From Trichoplax adhaerens (Eukaryota > Placozoa > Uniplacotomia > Trichoplacea > Trichoplacidae), in contig NW_002060965.1 of assembly GCF_000150275.1 (NCBI RefSeq), positions 686,923 to 750,922 on the forward strand: DNA of 64,000 nucleotides, written 5' to 3'. A program made the position numbers and the translations under genes. This document shows, piece by piece, positions 11,717 through 24,407 of the stretch. Under the pieces are notes generated by a model. The model had not been told where the DNA came from, did no database searches, and saw nothing but the letters and a program-made list of their open reading frames with translations. Position 1 is the stretch's first letter, and each line of letters opens with the position of its first letter.

Positions 11717-13646
11717 TTAAGATATTGACAACTTATTTTGCAATCTTACTGATAAATCGATCAATTCTGAATAAAAGGAATTATCATCGTCTTCCGCTAT
11801 CAATTTTTTCCACTTCTCTACAGAGTTTTTCAATTTTGTAGATACATTGTCTTTGTCAAATTCTTCTTTACAATACGCTACTACTGTATTCATAGCAACT
11901 AATACTCTCTCCGTTGCGTCATAATCTGTAGTTTGCAGCAATATTGGCATAAATTTACACCACTTGCGCTCAATTAATTCGTCGAGTATTCTGCAATTAG
12001 AACAGTAAGATAATAAAAATTATGCTAAGTAGATGCCAATGACATAATCATTAGATCCTATACTAAATTTAGCTTCACCTTCCAGTTATTGAGATGTTAT
12101 CTTCAGCTTGATAGTTAGTATGCTATAGTAATACGTAAAAAATAATTAAAACAAACAAAGATATAAATAGACGCAGTACAAATCATGAAATCTCATCCTG
12201 TAGACAACTTACATTCTCTTTTAAGAGATCAGATATGAGAGCAAGTGCTTTTATTCGGAGAACCTCAGTGCCACCCTCCAAAAATATTTTGGTTAACACT
12301 GTCATCCCACCCCGACGTAGAAATTCCATCTGTGCAGGAGGAAAATTTCTCAAAAGGGATGATAAAGCATAAAGCGATCTGCGGCGTATAATGAATTCCT
12401 CCTTTGCATCTATGCCGTTAAAAATAATTGGTAAAATTCCAAGATCCAGCATAATTCTTTGCACATCAAGGTTACTGTATGAAATGAGAAATATATGAGA
12501 AATTTAATTTTATTTAAAATTTTCAATTTGCATCAACAGTCCTATAACTACTATCTAGCGTCAATTTTCTTTTTAGCTTTTGAATGACTAGAGCAAGGGT
12601 TTGACAATTTTTAGACACAATAGATGAAATATTATGTTAAATGTTAAGGTACAGTTTGTGTTCGTATATACAAATTTGAATACTAATGAATTATTAGTTC
12701 ATATGAAATACCTTTGAACAGCAGCTCCAATAATTTGAAAAGCAATGCTCTTTATATTTACATCAGTACCATTCAAATCATGGAGAATTAACTGATATCC
12801 CTTCATGGTATGAAAATCTTTAGCATTGTCAATCTGATGAACCAGATATTCAATACTTTCTAAAGCGGTCATTCGGTCATCCTTACTTGTACTTTTATCT
12901 TTGAGGGTGTCAATATTAGACTGTAAAACCTGAGCATCGGTTTTAATGTTTGCATGTAATTTGCCTAGATCATCTTTAATCTCTTCGATAGATTTGTAGC
13001 TTGTTTTTACTCTTTCTCTATCTTCATCACTGATTACAAATGTCTATAGTAGAAATTAATGTTCATATTTGTATCAATACATGTAATAAAATAATCAAAA
13101 GCCATATCTTCAATTTGATTCAAAATGAATTATCTACGCCTAAGCTACATTGTACATGTCATCCAATTGTAGGGAATTATCTTTTTTATCAAAAGCCTTT
13201 ACCTCCCCCGCCTTATTGTCCTTTGGCATATTTTGTAAGAGTTGTTTTAGCTCTTTCTTCGTGTATGGAATGCCATTTTGAAAATTTGGCCCAGTTGTTT
13301 TCTCCTTTTCTTTGTTGGTACCATCTTCCATCAGTTTTGCCTCTTTCTTGCCTGTCGCTAAATTCATTCTAACATGTAGGCCAGCAGGGATAGCTTGACC
13401 TTCATACACAGTTTGCCATTCAGAAGTTGGTTGAAAAACATTCAGGTCGTCATAATCGATTTGGTTCAGTTTATCATGACTAGTTGCAGTAGAATCCTTA
13501 TTTTCAACTTCAGAGTCCACTATAGCTATGGCTTGATTACCATGTTGGTCGTTCCCATGGCAAGATAAGGAGCCTATTAAAAGTGCGTAAAAAGATAGCA
13601 GTAACCAACGCATAACAGTGTTGGGATTTTGAAGTATTTTGACCAT
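11717..13646 (-). CDS. SIL1: SIL1, nucleotide exchange factor of ER Hsp70 (BiP)
   Basis: SIL1 releases ADP from the ER chaperone BiP, allowing its cycle in protein folding. Five exons in gene order, 13156-13646, 12712-13029, 12213-12474, 12079-12122 and 11717-11990, join in phase to give 462 residues (human 461). In-frame ATGs lie at 13646 and 13613; the second gives a compact signal peptide, [18 protein letters not shown], and may be the true start. The luminal domain contains [28 protein letters not shown] and GKKEAKLM, then a long helical/armadillo-like region with [43 protein letters not shown] and [11 protein letters not shown]. The 44-base exon 4 is short but fits by phase and sites. 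The C-terminus ends NKLSIS, with no obvious KDEL-like signal. Only 89 bases separate its stop from the THG1 stop. Confidence 0.93.
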
Positions 13647-14196
13647 TTTCCCACGGATAAGACGAAGCCAACTACCTCTATGCAAATATAATGGATCAAT
13701 CGATACCAGCCACAGGTTAGAGAATGCACAATATAGAAGTTAACGGTATACTACTTTAGTTTAGATATGAATTTGCCGGCTATACTTTGCTCTTAATTAA
13801 TAACAGCGAATTTTCAATCAATGCAGTACAATGTCGAACAGTTACGACACTTCTGGGCGAACAGTACCAGGCTTTAACCAATCCAACTGTAAGATCACTA
13901 TGTAATATTAACAGGTGGGAAATAAATTGCAGGATGCAGTCAGTAGCTACTTACTCGGTGCTTAAAGTTTGGAGGAGTCCACTTTCGCCACTTGATAATA
14001 ACAAGATGAATTTGGTAACGTTTCCAATGCTTTCACTATTTATAGTCTCGCGTGAATGGTGTCAATTGCCTGTTTCCAGTGTTGCATCATAGTGTACTGT
14101 ACAGTATTTCACTTACCCACTATACACAGTACAGTACCGTAAGCTTGACTTTGGTTACGTGGCGTATTTTCATTCATTAAAACTTGAAACACTGAC

Positions 14197-14225
14197 TACA
14201 GTACTTTCCAGTGGAAAGTACTGTA
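14197..14225. repeat. Near-perfect palindromic hairpin
   Basis: Arms of 14 bases (TACAGTACTTTCCA and its exact reverse complement) are separated by a single G. Confidence 0.9.
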
Positions 14226-15442
14226 CACAATACTGTAGAAGAAGACCAGGACCGGATCGGATCGGGCCAGACCGGATCAGCTGACTTTTTCATTCATTCA
14301 ATACTGTACTGTAGTAGAGACCCTCAGTATCTTCTTGTTTTCAATTTGGTTTTTGCAAGAAATTTTGTGCTGTTAACACTTTAATTGTGCTCTTTAACTA
14401 ATTATTCTATACTAAGTTTGGTTCATACGGTAGTGTTAGAACTAGACCGGATATAGTAGGAGTTACATATTAACGCTTTAAAATAAAAGCATGGAACGCT
14501 ACTGATGCCAATGGTATAATTTGAAACTCCTTGACATACTGTAAATCTGTAATTCATCGAGGCTGTTGAAATTTTGGTAATATTAGTAGCAGCAGTTTAT
14601 CAAGTTCTCGTCAATTCAACTTCTTAGAATTAAATTTATTTGAAACAGATTCCTTGCTTTTATACTATACCGAATACAGTATGTATTTAGAAGCCTTAAC
14701 ATTGAAGACGTTTCCGGTCAAAACAATGCAACATAAGTCGGCTATATCCTGTCCAATGTACACTATACACTGTAACAGGCTGCTCAATTGCAAATGTGCA
14801 ATACACAGTACCGGTGCAGACACATCTCAGACCGTACAGACCAGACTGCAGACTACGTAGAGCTAGCTCAGTACAATTTCAGCGGTATTTTTGCATGTAG
14901 AACAAGGAAATGTTTGGGCCTAGTAACTATGATCGACACTCATAATATGGAGGCCATTAAGGAGCAGAATCCTTGGTCGGGCATATCAAAAAATGCCAAA
15001 TTAAGGACCCTGTTAAGGAGTGTTCAAACTTCAAACTTTTTATTATCTCCTTGAAGTTATTGTCGATTCGTAGTCACCTACTGTTTTTCGACGGCAGACA
15101 ACGAATAGACGAGCCAGCATCGAAAAGCGCTCTAGTTTTAGCCTCAACAGAATCAATCAGATTCTGCCGAGATAAACCTAGTCCAATCCTTGGATTATAT
15201 TGAATATTTAATAGTACTCACACTTTGACAATACAGTATTAAATTATTCATTTTTCGTCTTTAAAAATTGACAAATTAAACCATACGGTAATTATCCAAT
15301 ATGAAGTCCGTGAATTGAGATTTGATCTTATTGACTAGATTCAGCATAAAGATAACTTACGATTGAGCGCACTTATAAATTGCAATCCGTACCAAATATA
15401 AATGACTCACAGAACCATTATCGGCAACTCCATTTAATACAA

Positions 15443-15720
15443 TAATCCATAACAACAATCTGACGATAATGTATTAATCGCTTTTCTTAGATAGATAGAC
15501 ACGAGGATATCGTTGTAAACATCAACTTCATAATATGCTAAACCTCGAATAGAACTGTTCGCATACGAGTACGTACATTATGATAATCCATAACAACAAT
15601 CTGACGATACTGGATTAATGGCTATTCTTAGATAGACAGGAGGATATTGTTATAAACATTAACTTCATAACATGCTAAACCTCGAAAAGAACTGTTCGCA
15701 TACCAGTATACACATTATAT
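15443..15720. repeat. Diverged tandem duplication, unit about 141 bp
   Basis: Two direct copies start at 15443 and 15584 with TAATCCATAACAACAATCTG. Both run through a TTCTTAGATAGA block and AACCTCGAA.AGAACTGTTCG, and end near a CATTATA word. They differ by scattered substitutions and small indels. Confidence 0.9.
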
Positions 15721-16066
15721 ACAGTAATATACAGTACTGTATACGAGCTAGGCGTACAATTAATTTAATTTTAATAACACAAATACAGTAATGTTTTACA
15801 TTTTTAACACCTTCAACATATCATGTAGTACACATTGTACCATATAGCACACTGTAAACGAAGCCAATACAGTAGATTGGGTCGTACACAATATCTCGAT
15901 TAATTTAAATTTGATGGCAATATTTAAGAAACTGTCAACCATGCATAGTATAAAGCACTTGTGATAGTACGCAAGTTACACTTCCATCAATAAGTTTATA
16001 CACGAAATTGATATGTGTTTTAAATTAATTAGCCAGCAGGTCAGTTTCCATGCCGCAATAGTACAC

Positions 16067-17140
16067 TTAAATATATCTCTCACGAACGCTACATCGCCTA
16101 ATACGATCATCACTAGCATCATTAATACGTTTTGGCAAACGCGTAGCACGTTTCGATAATTCCTGTAGTTTCTTTTTACTATCAGCAGTGAAATAGGCGT
16201 AAAGTAGCGGTATGATAGCAGGATAGAAAAACGCTATATAACGTGTTATTAATAACATATAATGCATAAAAGTGCTAATACGGTCATGTCCAAGTTGTTT
16301 AATGACAAGATAGACTGTGATATAAGGCAAGAAGAAGATTACAAATGTAATAAGCAAAATACTGAATTGCCTGTAAGCTTTTTTCCGACGCCATGATTGC
16401 TTTTGTTTCATAATATCACCATTTCGATTAATAAATACTCCCTTAGTATGAAATTGAATAATCAGCGTAAGGTGGCAATAAGTAAGCAATGAGACTATTA
16501 ATGGCAGAGAAAACAAGGCCAAAAATAGGATAAAAACGTACACTTTCTCTTCCTGAGGACCATCATATTCTTGACACTTAGCATATAAAGCCGCTGTAGA
16601 AATTCTCTTAAATATCAGTACCACAGGCACAATACATACGGCTGACGATGCAATCCAAATTATAGAAATAAGAATGATAACCCTTTTTTTCGTAACATAT
16701 TTCTTATATGAAAAAGGATTTAATATCGAGAAGTAACGATCTAAACTGATCAAGCATAAATGAATACAAATAATGACTGCAAAAGCTTGACCAAGAGGTG
16801 ATAATATCCTGCATAAAATTGGAACTTGATACCAAAAGGGGTTAGCTCGACGAGGCAATATATACATCATGCTATATAATATTGATACAAAGCATGTACT
16901 ATTTACAATTACTGTAGAATTTTTTTTATACCGTTCTTTCAATCCTACAACAATTAAATACGCAGAATTGGTTATAATTATTGTCACACCTACGGTGCAC
17001 CACAGCAACATCTCGGTAACATTAACCTTTGGAGACACAATATTTGAGGAATTATTACAATTTGGAGATAATCCTGAGTAGATGCAAGGATGAGCTGAAA
17101 TATTCCTCATTTCCATTCCAGTTGTGTTGATTAATTTCAT
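16067..17140 (-). CDS. Class A (rhodopsin-type) G-protein-coupled receptor, intronless
   Basis: A single open frame of 357 residues starts at ATG 17140. Seven hydrophobic segments are visible, roughly at residues 44-66, 77-96, 112-135, 153-176, 199-224, 258-280 and 293-317. Class A landmarks are Cys110 before TM3 paired with Cys189 in loop 2, LDRY at 133-136 ending TM3, Trp162 in TM4, Pro213 in TM5, and FFLP at 269-272 in place of CWxP. The TM7 motif is degenerate (IPLLY instead of NPxxY). The extracellular N-terminus has several N-glycosylation sequons (NTT, NIS, NSS, NVT). Loop 3 is basic. The ligand cannot be inferred; it belongs with the many intronless rhodopsin-like receptors of early-branching animals. 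The Asp normally found in TM2 is not obvious. Confidence 0.9.
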   Translation of the reverse strand: MKLINTTGMEMRNISAHPCIYSGLSPNCNNSSNIVSPKVNVTEMLLWCTVGVTIIITNSAYLIVVGLKERYKKNSTVIVNSTCFVSILYSMMYILPRRANPFWYQVPILCRILSPLGQAFAVIICIHLCLISLDRYFSILNPFSYKKYVTKKRVIILISIIWIASSAVCIVPVVLIFKRISTAALYAKCQEYDGPQEEKVYVFILFLALFSLPLIVSLLTYCHLTLIIQFHTKGVFINRNGDIMKQKQSWRRKKAYRQFSILLITFVIFFLPYITVYLVIKQLGHDRISTFMHYMLLITRYIAFFYPAIIPLLYAYFTADSKKKLQELSKRATRLPKRINDASDDRIRRCSVRERYI

Positions 17141-20100
17141 TTAACCAAGAAAGGTTTGCCAAGAAACAAATAAATACTATCGCTCCTTATACTTAAAACA
17201 CCGCATGAAATAACAACCGCTATCTTCACGCTTTTTTTTTATTTACAGTATTACTTCTCAAATTATAGAAGTAGGAATTTTTCATAAACAAAGAATAAAT
17301 ACAGTAACAAAAAGCTAAACTGCCTCTTTGATCAACTTACGAATACTTTGAAATGACACTCATCTGTAACTTCAATTTCTTAAGCAGGAATAGTATAACG
17401 AAGTAGAAGAGAATATAGAATTATCACCACTATCTGGTCTATCAGCGAAAAAGCATTCAACTTTTCAGAGACTAACGGCACTGGCTTTCGATATGTTCAA
17501 TTATCGAGTATTCTGTTTCATAAATAATGATAGCAATCAGAAGGATAACTTATAAACTATAAAGAAGTATTTCGAAATCAACTTATCATCAACACTATGG
17601 TAACGGATTAATTAAAATTTAAGTTATGTCATTTAATATTAAAATAGACAGAATATAACCATGATGAAGCAGGAAAATCTTATCTACGATATAAAATCAA
17701 ATGAATATGGTCCATCGTTATCCAATAGCATTGTATTTAAACTGGAGTATACTTATAATCGATCTCTTAAAACCAATCAATTGCGAGAATTAAAAGATTA
17801 GATTTTAAATTATTCATTATCAGATATAATGTTACATTATCGTGAATGGTATTAAAGTTAGTAGCTATACAAGCATAGTTTATTAAGGCCATGATAAACT
17901 TTTTAGCATTAGCAGTACTCATTCTTGAATTGTAATAAATTAAAGCTGTTACCTTTAGGTGCGAAATATCGGCGTTTAAGTTTTGTTGGAGGGATTTTAA
18001 AACATGCATATTATCATAACCATGATAATAACACTAATAAATTTAATTCCTTAAGATAATAACATGCTCTTTGAAATTAATTATGTAATAGAATCGAAAG
18101 CTGTGAAAAGAAACCAGCTGAAGTCCTTAAATTTAATAGATACTATTCAAATTATTATGTAATTGAATAGCCAGTTGTAGCTGTAACAAATTTTATAAAA
18201 ATGTTTCATTCACTACATCATCTAAGACAATAAATATGCCGTATTACCACTCCATTGAGAAAAATATCCTCGAACTTTATCATGCCGTAATGGTATTATC
18301 TGTCAATTTTCCATAAGCTGATTGGCTTTATTTTATTACTCTTGGCATATTAATTAAAATTTGCAATAATCCCAGCTGTGAAGGGCATATTTACTAATAT
18401 TTTAATTACATTTGTTCTTCTGTACAGACAATTTTGGCACTAATTTTACATTATTTACTTCTTAATTTAAAATATTAATATTCGCAAACTCATTACAATA
18501 ATGTAATTATGGGAAAGATATATTATGTTTTATTTTATAAATTATCAGCTGAATATGATAAATAATATATGTTAATAGATTTAATAAAGAACCTGAATGG
18601 TTTTTACTAAATTTTAGCACAAACATTGCAGCAACTGTTAATTATTTAATCTCACTGAATAATATTGCATTTCATCTTTAATAGATCTAAATCTAGGATA
18701 TCCTGTAATAGGTTAAAGCTTTTTTGCTCTACCAATATTAATACAGATATTAATAGAGGTTGATTGACACTAAAGCTAAATGCAAGACTAATGCATACTT
18801 TGAAATAAAATAAGGAAGTAAAGAGTAGTTTATTGTGTCTGGTTCTACATACTGGTTTCGATGCAATTTAAAGAATTTTAAAACCATAAATTATTACATG
18901 CAGTCTATAATGCTATCAGTCTGACGGTAAGAAGAATCTTAAAAAATTACATTCTAGTAAATTCTTATTACAAACGGCATCAGAACGAGTTTCATCTATA
19001 TATTCCTACTTAGATACAATTTACTTTTCAATCCTGTTCTGGGTCAGACATTCTAATCTCAATTATCAATTCTATACTTGAAATATTTTGTAATAATCTT
19101 TAAAGGTTTACATATAACTCAAGATGTATTTTGAGATATTCTTATCAACTTATATCTCTTTTATTTCTGAACTATCGAGTATTTATCAATTTCTCGACTT
19201 TAATTTATTTTTCATTTTGCATTTAATGTAGCCGGTATGTGAAATATTTTTATTTACATTTATCTTTTTAGAAACTCCTACGTTGCAATAATGCTGTGTT
19301 AGTGTCACTGCTATTTATTATATTTTATTTACCGATATGAATTGATTTCGAACCGAACCTTTGACACATCTATACGCGGTGGGTTGCGATTAAATAAACT
19401 ATCACTGTTAGTTTACGAAATAAAGGTTATATAGGTCAGTAAACAATATATAATACAATATCAAGACGAAAGGAAGTTTGCACTATAACAAATAGTTTAC
19501 ACCTAGAAAAGTTATTTATAGCAAAAAAGAATGAAACCCATCCAACCCTTTTTCTTCTGTGTATCTATACGTTTTATTTACGCTGACATACCGTATATAA
19601 CAATAAATTTTAATTTGTCTAATACTAATAAATTTTAGGAAAAACGCTCTAGTTAATTGAAGTAGATTACGATATAATACTATAATTGACTAATTTTAAG
19701 TAGCATAACGACCGATATTAATTACAACCCTTGCAACATAAACAGTGATATCAGCTACTGAAATGAACTAATCTTCAAAGTATACCCTACGTTTACTAAA
19801 AGTGTAAATTATCTAGGTACACTTCTTGTAATTTTGACAGTAATATAGTATAGAGTTACAATGCTTAGGGAATCGGTAAAAATAAATGATTAACTTAAAG
19901 ATAAAACTTCTATGATATTCTTACATTTTAAAGCAAATTTTTATTAACTCTTGAAGAATCTCCAGAGTTGACGATGACATAGAAATCTATTCATATATTT
20001 GAATCGATGGTATCGGGTGCATTAAAGTAACTAATAAAAGTAAATAAAAGTATAATATGTGGTGTGACACACGCTATTCTGATATTGATCTATGCTATTA

Positions 20101-21726
20101 GATCGCTTTATACCTATATTCGCATATGTACACATATTGAAAGCTAACTAAGATTATATAGAATTCTCCTTGAGTTAAGCTTAGCAAATTTATTAAATCA
20201 GATAAAATCAAGACATTAATAACGATGAATAAATTATTTACTGCCTTCAAAATTAAAAACAATTAAATTTTATTTATATGCCTACAGTTAGCAACAGTAT
20301 AATAATAATCAGTCGATGTATCTGACACCTAGAAGACAGTATTCGAACAGATCAATTCAACGCGTTCAAAGCTAGGTTCAAGGTAAACTTAATGAATAGC
20401 TATGACATGTAAGTAATAGCTCTATTTAATATAATTCCTGCAGTGTTGTATTCAGAAATAATATACTGATCCCTTGTTATACTTCCTGAATACTATGTAG
20501 ATTCCGTAAAATCTAAAATAAAATTTTTGACATATTAATTTTCAGAAAGACTGTACTTGGCGGCGAATAAATAAAAATAATACGAAACCTGAAAATTTTT
20601 GTCATGATCTTGGACGATGTAAATGTCAATTAAAAATATATCTACCGTAAATTATCATTTGTTAGATTAGTAACCTTCGATGATTGATAACCAATAAAAT
20701 TATCAGTGATCCAAATACAATAGCAATTCAGATATTCGCTAGTCCTAAATCCAAATAACTTGATAACTACCAAAATTAAATTTGCTTTTTTCTAAGTAAA
20801 TAAAATTTATCATCAACCTTGGCACCGCTTGTAGTCAGTTACTTGCAGATACTGACTTATGACTAACAATTTGTTATGACTTTTTAGCCGATGGAATCGT
20901 CAGTTATCGTCCCGTAACTTATACGCGTATTTCAAGTGCAATATGCTTCCGTAATTACAGGTTATTATTAGTGGCTGCGATTAATTAGCAATAAATTTCG
21001 AAAGATTATCACCAGTATTTATAGCTAGGTATCCATTTGCACTGAATTCTGACAATTGCTAATAATGATTAATGATAATTTGCTTGTAATAGTCTTGGTT
21101 TGTTTTGCTACAACTGTCAATTCGGTAATCACCAAAAGGAAGATACGCAATAGTTAAAAGCTAGAATTATTAACGCTAGTATTCTTACCGATAGCGGAAT
21201 TAATGCACTACTATTTACAAAGCAGTAATTTGATTATGGTGATTGCTAACGGTTGAAAGTCTATGGTTAGCGAAAACAGCTAGTGCTAGGAAAATTATAG
21301 ACTATCATCACTCAATGCAGTCGCTTTTTAATTCTAAAATACTATAATAAATAAGTACCTTATGATTGCTGGCTATAGTTGTGAAATCCTGATTCTACTT
21401 GTAATTCGGTTACGTTACTCATCATTATAGTACTGATCTATCAAAGCTGGTAATGATGATTGGTAATAACAGTTAATAAAGTATAGTATCATATTTATCT
21501 CCAGGAATTTATAACACGTAGTAATTCTATCACAGCTACTGCAACACGAGTAATTGCTAGTAAAACTACTATTTGTTTTTGTTAGTTCCGTCAGCCATCA
21601 GCATACCAGTAATAATTTGTTAATTGATTGATATTCACATATGCATAATTATACGAATAACTAATAAAGTCATCGGTTGAGGATTAGTTATTCATTACTA
21701 CGAAAGTATTGAATGACTATCGGCTA

Positions 21727-21955
21727 TAATAATTAATTATTATGTCACCATTTGTTTGTAAATATCAACCACTATCTAGAACAATATCCAAAATCATACC
21801 ACTATTTGTCTATAAAAATGTAACCACTACATTGAGTTTAGTCATTCAATAGTGTAATAATATCAAAATTGCGTCATTATTTGCAAAATTCAACCACGAC
21901 GTAGAAATTAGTCACTGAATAGCCGTAGTAATATCTAAAATGATCTCTTTTTTAC
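21727..21955. repeat. Degenerate tandem repeat, unit about 65 bp
   Basis: Three or so decayed units share a TCACCATTTGT / ACCACTATTTGT / TCATTATTTGC word. This is followed by a CAACCAC block and an AATATCAAAAT-like word. Spacing is irregular. Confidence 0.45.
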
Positions 21956-23149
21956 TTCCTAATAGCTTATCATTGTGACAAAATCTCCTAGTTAATGGAT
22001 GCATTACCCATCAAGTCACTTTTCAGAATTAGATTATCTATTGTTCGTGATTTGTTAATTAACTAATTATGACGGATGAAGATAATAGTTTTTAATGCTC
22101 TCACATTACTATAGGATTCAAAATGGAGTGACTAATAGGTAAAACTCAATAACAATAGTTATACTGCAGTAATTAGTGGTGAAGAGGTGTATTGTAAGTA
22201 ACGATGAAAGCCTGCAAAAATCATTCAGATAGAGAAGGTTTGTCGCGTGAATAAATTATAGCAAACTACAGTAATAATAAAATAACTTTAGATTCTGTAT
22301 ATTACATTTGTATCCATGCACCTACAAAGTTCAGTACAGTTACTTTAATTACAACAACCAATACCTTAACAAGATTTTTCTGTTGCTATTATTTATATAA
22401 TGGGACAATAAATACTTTTGCGTTAATTTTATTTCCGTTAAAAGCTAGACGACAAATAGATACAAACAACAGCCTAAAGTCTATATCGCATAACAAATGA
22501 AATCTTTGTGCAATAAATCATGTTATGATATCAAAAAACTTTACCGGATTTTGGTACTTAAATATAAGAAAATTTTATTACTAGGTAAAATGTTAAAGAA
22601 TTAATAGAACGTTTCATACATTAACAAAAAAAACACTGTCCACTGTCTGTAAATCGCTTTTACCCCTTATAATAATAACAATGGCCACAGTAGCATAACA
22701 ATATCAATATCCTAAAGATAAAAATTACATCTAATATTCAATAATATCATATCACTGATCTATAACATCCAGATTCCAAAATGAGTAAATTACATCGCCT
22801 TAATTTTTATTCTACCTAAGCGTAAGTCAAGTCTATTTTTAAGAAAGTTATACTATGCAGTAAAACTTAACCCAACCCTATAGAACTCGTCATTATCTAG
22901 ATGCCAAGATTTATGGTACATTAATCATTACAAAGATGCTTTTTACTTCAGATAACATTGGCAGCCTTCTATTTCATACCTGCAGCATTGAAATTTAGAA
23001 GAGAGTAGTTTTAAGTTGTTTATTGCATCAAAATAATCATTCTGTAGATAGCACAGTAACCTCATTTTGTTGACAATCTCAATCTCGATCAGGACATTTT
23101 TCAATCCTAATTCTATTAAAATCTGCAAGATTCCATAAATGGCATAGAA

Positions 23150-23418
23150 GTAGTTTAAAATCATCTTCATCGATCAATCAATTTGGTGAGAAGAAACAGT
23201 CTTGTTCACAAGTGATATTGCCTTACCGAAATCTTGCTGTGTAGTTTAAAATCATCTTCATCGATCAATCAATTGGCGAGAAGAAACAGTCTTGTTCACA
23301 AGTGATATTGCCATACTAAAATCTTACTGTGTAGTTTAAAATCATCTTCATCGATCAATCAATTGGTGAGAAGAAACAATTGTTCACAAGTAATATTGCC
23401 ATACAGAAATCTTGCTGT
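23150..23418. repeat. Three-copy tandem repeat, unit about 90 bp
   Basis: Direct copies start at 23150, 23241 and 23331 with GTAGTTTAAAATCATCTTCA. Each continues through TCGATCAATCAA and TGTTCACAAGT to a CTTGCTGT or CTTACTGT end. Identity is about 90 percent by eye. The first copy overlaps the end of a small minus-strand open frame (22943-23170) that I do not consider a gene. Confidence 0.95.
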
Positions 23419-24407
23419 GTATGGCAACCCGCTATATTGTCTACCATCTACGGCTCCCTTATAGGAGTAAGGCAGAGAATTAAACAATAGATTTATATTG
23501 ATTTGCATACAGCACCAACAATTAATTACATGACGTGTGTTGATAGAGCCAATGGTCTAAGGATAAAACATTGATGTATCGCTCTCCATTCACGGGTTAT
23601 ACCGGTGGTTAGACACATCTATCGTGCAGCGATAGTATTTATTGTCATCACGCACAATCACTTTGAGTAATTGCTCCGGTGAGTGGGCATGATTAATCGT
23701 TGGTATGACTAATCATTTATTTTAGTCAATCATTCTTTCTGGCTATTAATTAATAGCGCAAGGGAAGAAATTTGATTTTCACTCAATAACCCAACATCTT
23801 ACTTAAGGTAAATTGAGCCAAGGTAATCAGGTTTGATTGGATTGGATAGTATCATTATTGTCCTTGATGAATTGGAAGGAATATTCCTATTACGATGCTT
23901 TTCAGATCATTTGCTCGTTTCATTGCAGTTATTAGCCTTGATACTTTCGCTTGATAAAGATTATAAATTAGCTTTCACTTTATAGTCAAGATACTTCATT
24001 TTTCAATAGGATATGACGAAAGGTTCAGTTGAGCATACGTAGAAAGTTGATATATTACAGACAGGAATCATTAATCGCTATTAGGAAAATTGTTGAAAGC
24101 TTGATGCTACAATTGATATTTTAAACATAGTCTTCTTAATCTTAAACGATTTTATATTTAAACTATCATTGGAAAGTACACGAATATTGAAATTGAAGAG
24201 TTAACGTCTATTATTGCCTACCAATAACATAACCAATTCGATTACTCTATCAAGAACAATTTTTTACATCTTGTCACCAGTGAATTGCAACCTTGGTAAA
24301 TTGTAACGAATACAAGAGCTACCTACCTAACAGAAAGTACAAATTTTAAATTTCTTTCATTCAAGATCCCAAAATTAATTTTGCCTCCGTAATTAATACA
24401 TATTATT

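Larger units (their letters stand above)
13647..16066. other. Intergenic region between SIL1 and GPCR
   Basis: No gene is supported. Open frames at 13787-14092 and 14654-15203 overlap in several frames and show no family motif. The region holds CAGTAC/GTACTG words at about 14094-14310, a near-perfect hairpin at 14197-14225, an accGGATCG-rich patch at 14250-14280, and a 141-base tandem duplication at 15443-15720. Confidence 0.55.
17141..24407. other. 7.3-kb gene-free AT-rich region
   Basis: Neither strand carries an exon I can support: open frames are few, all under 85 codons, and none matches a family. The content is AT-rich sequence with TAAT/ATTA words. It includes degenerate repeats around 21.7-21.95 kb (variants of ACCACTATTTGT and AGTCA.TGAATAG) and a three-copy tandem repeat at 23150-23418. 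It may hold the WD40 gene promoter at its right end, or unrecognised non-coding RNA. Confidence 0.5.

Noticed and set aside
13685-13685. Upstream start for SIL1 at 13685
   Set aside because: The codon there is TTG. The first in-frame ATG is at 13646, with a second at 13613 that begins a better signal peptide.
16869-17081. Plus-strand frame opposite the GPCR
   Set aside because: It is the antisense shadow of the receptor coding sequence.
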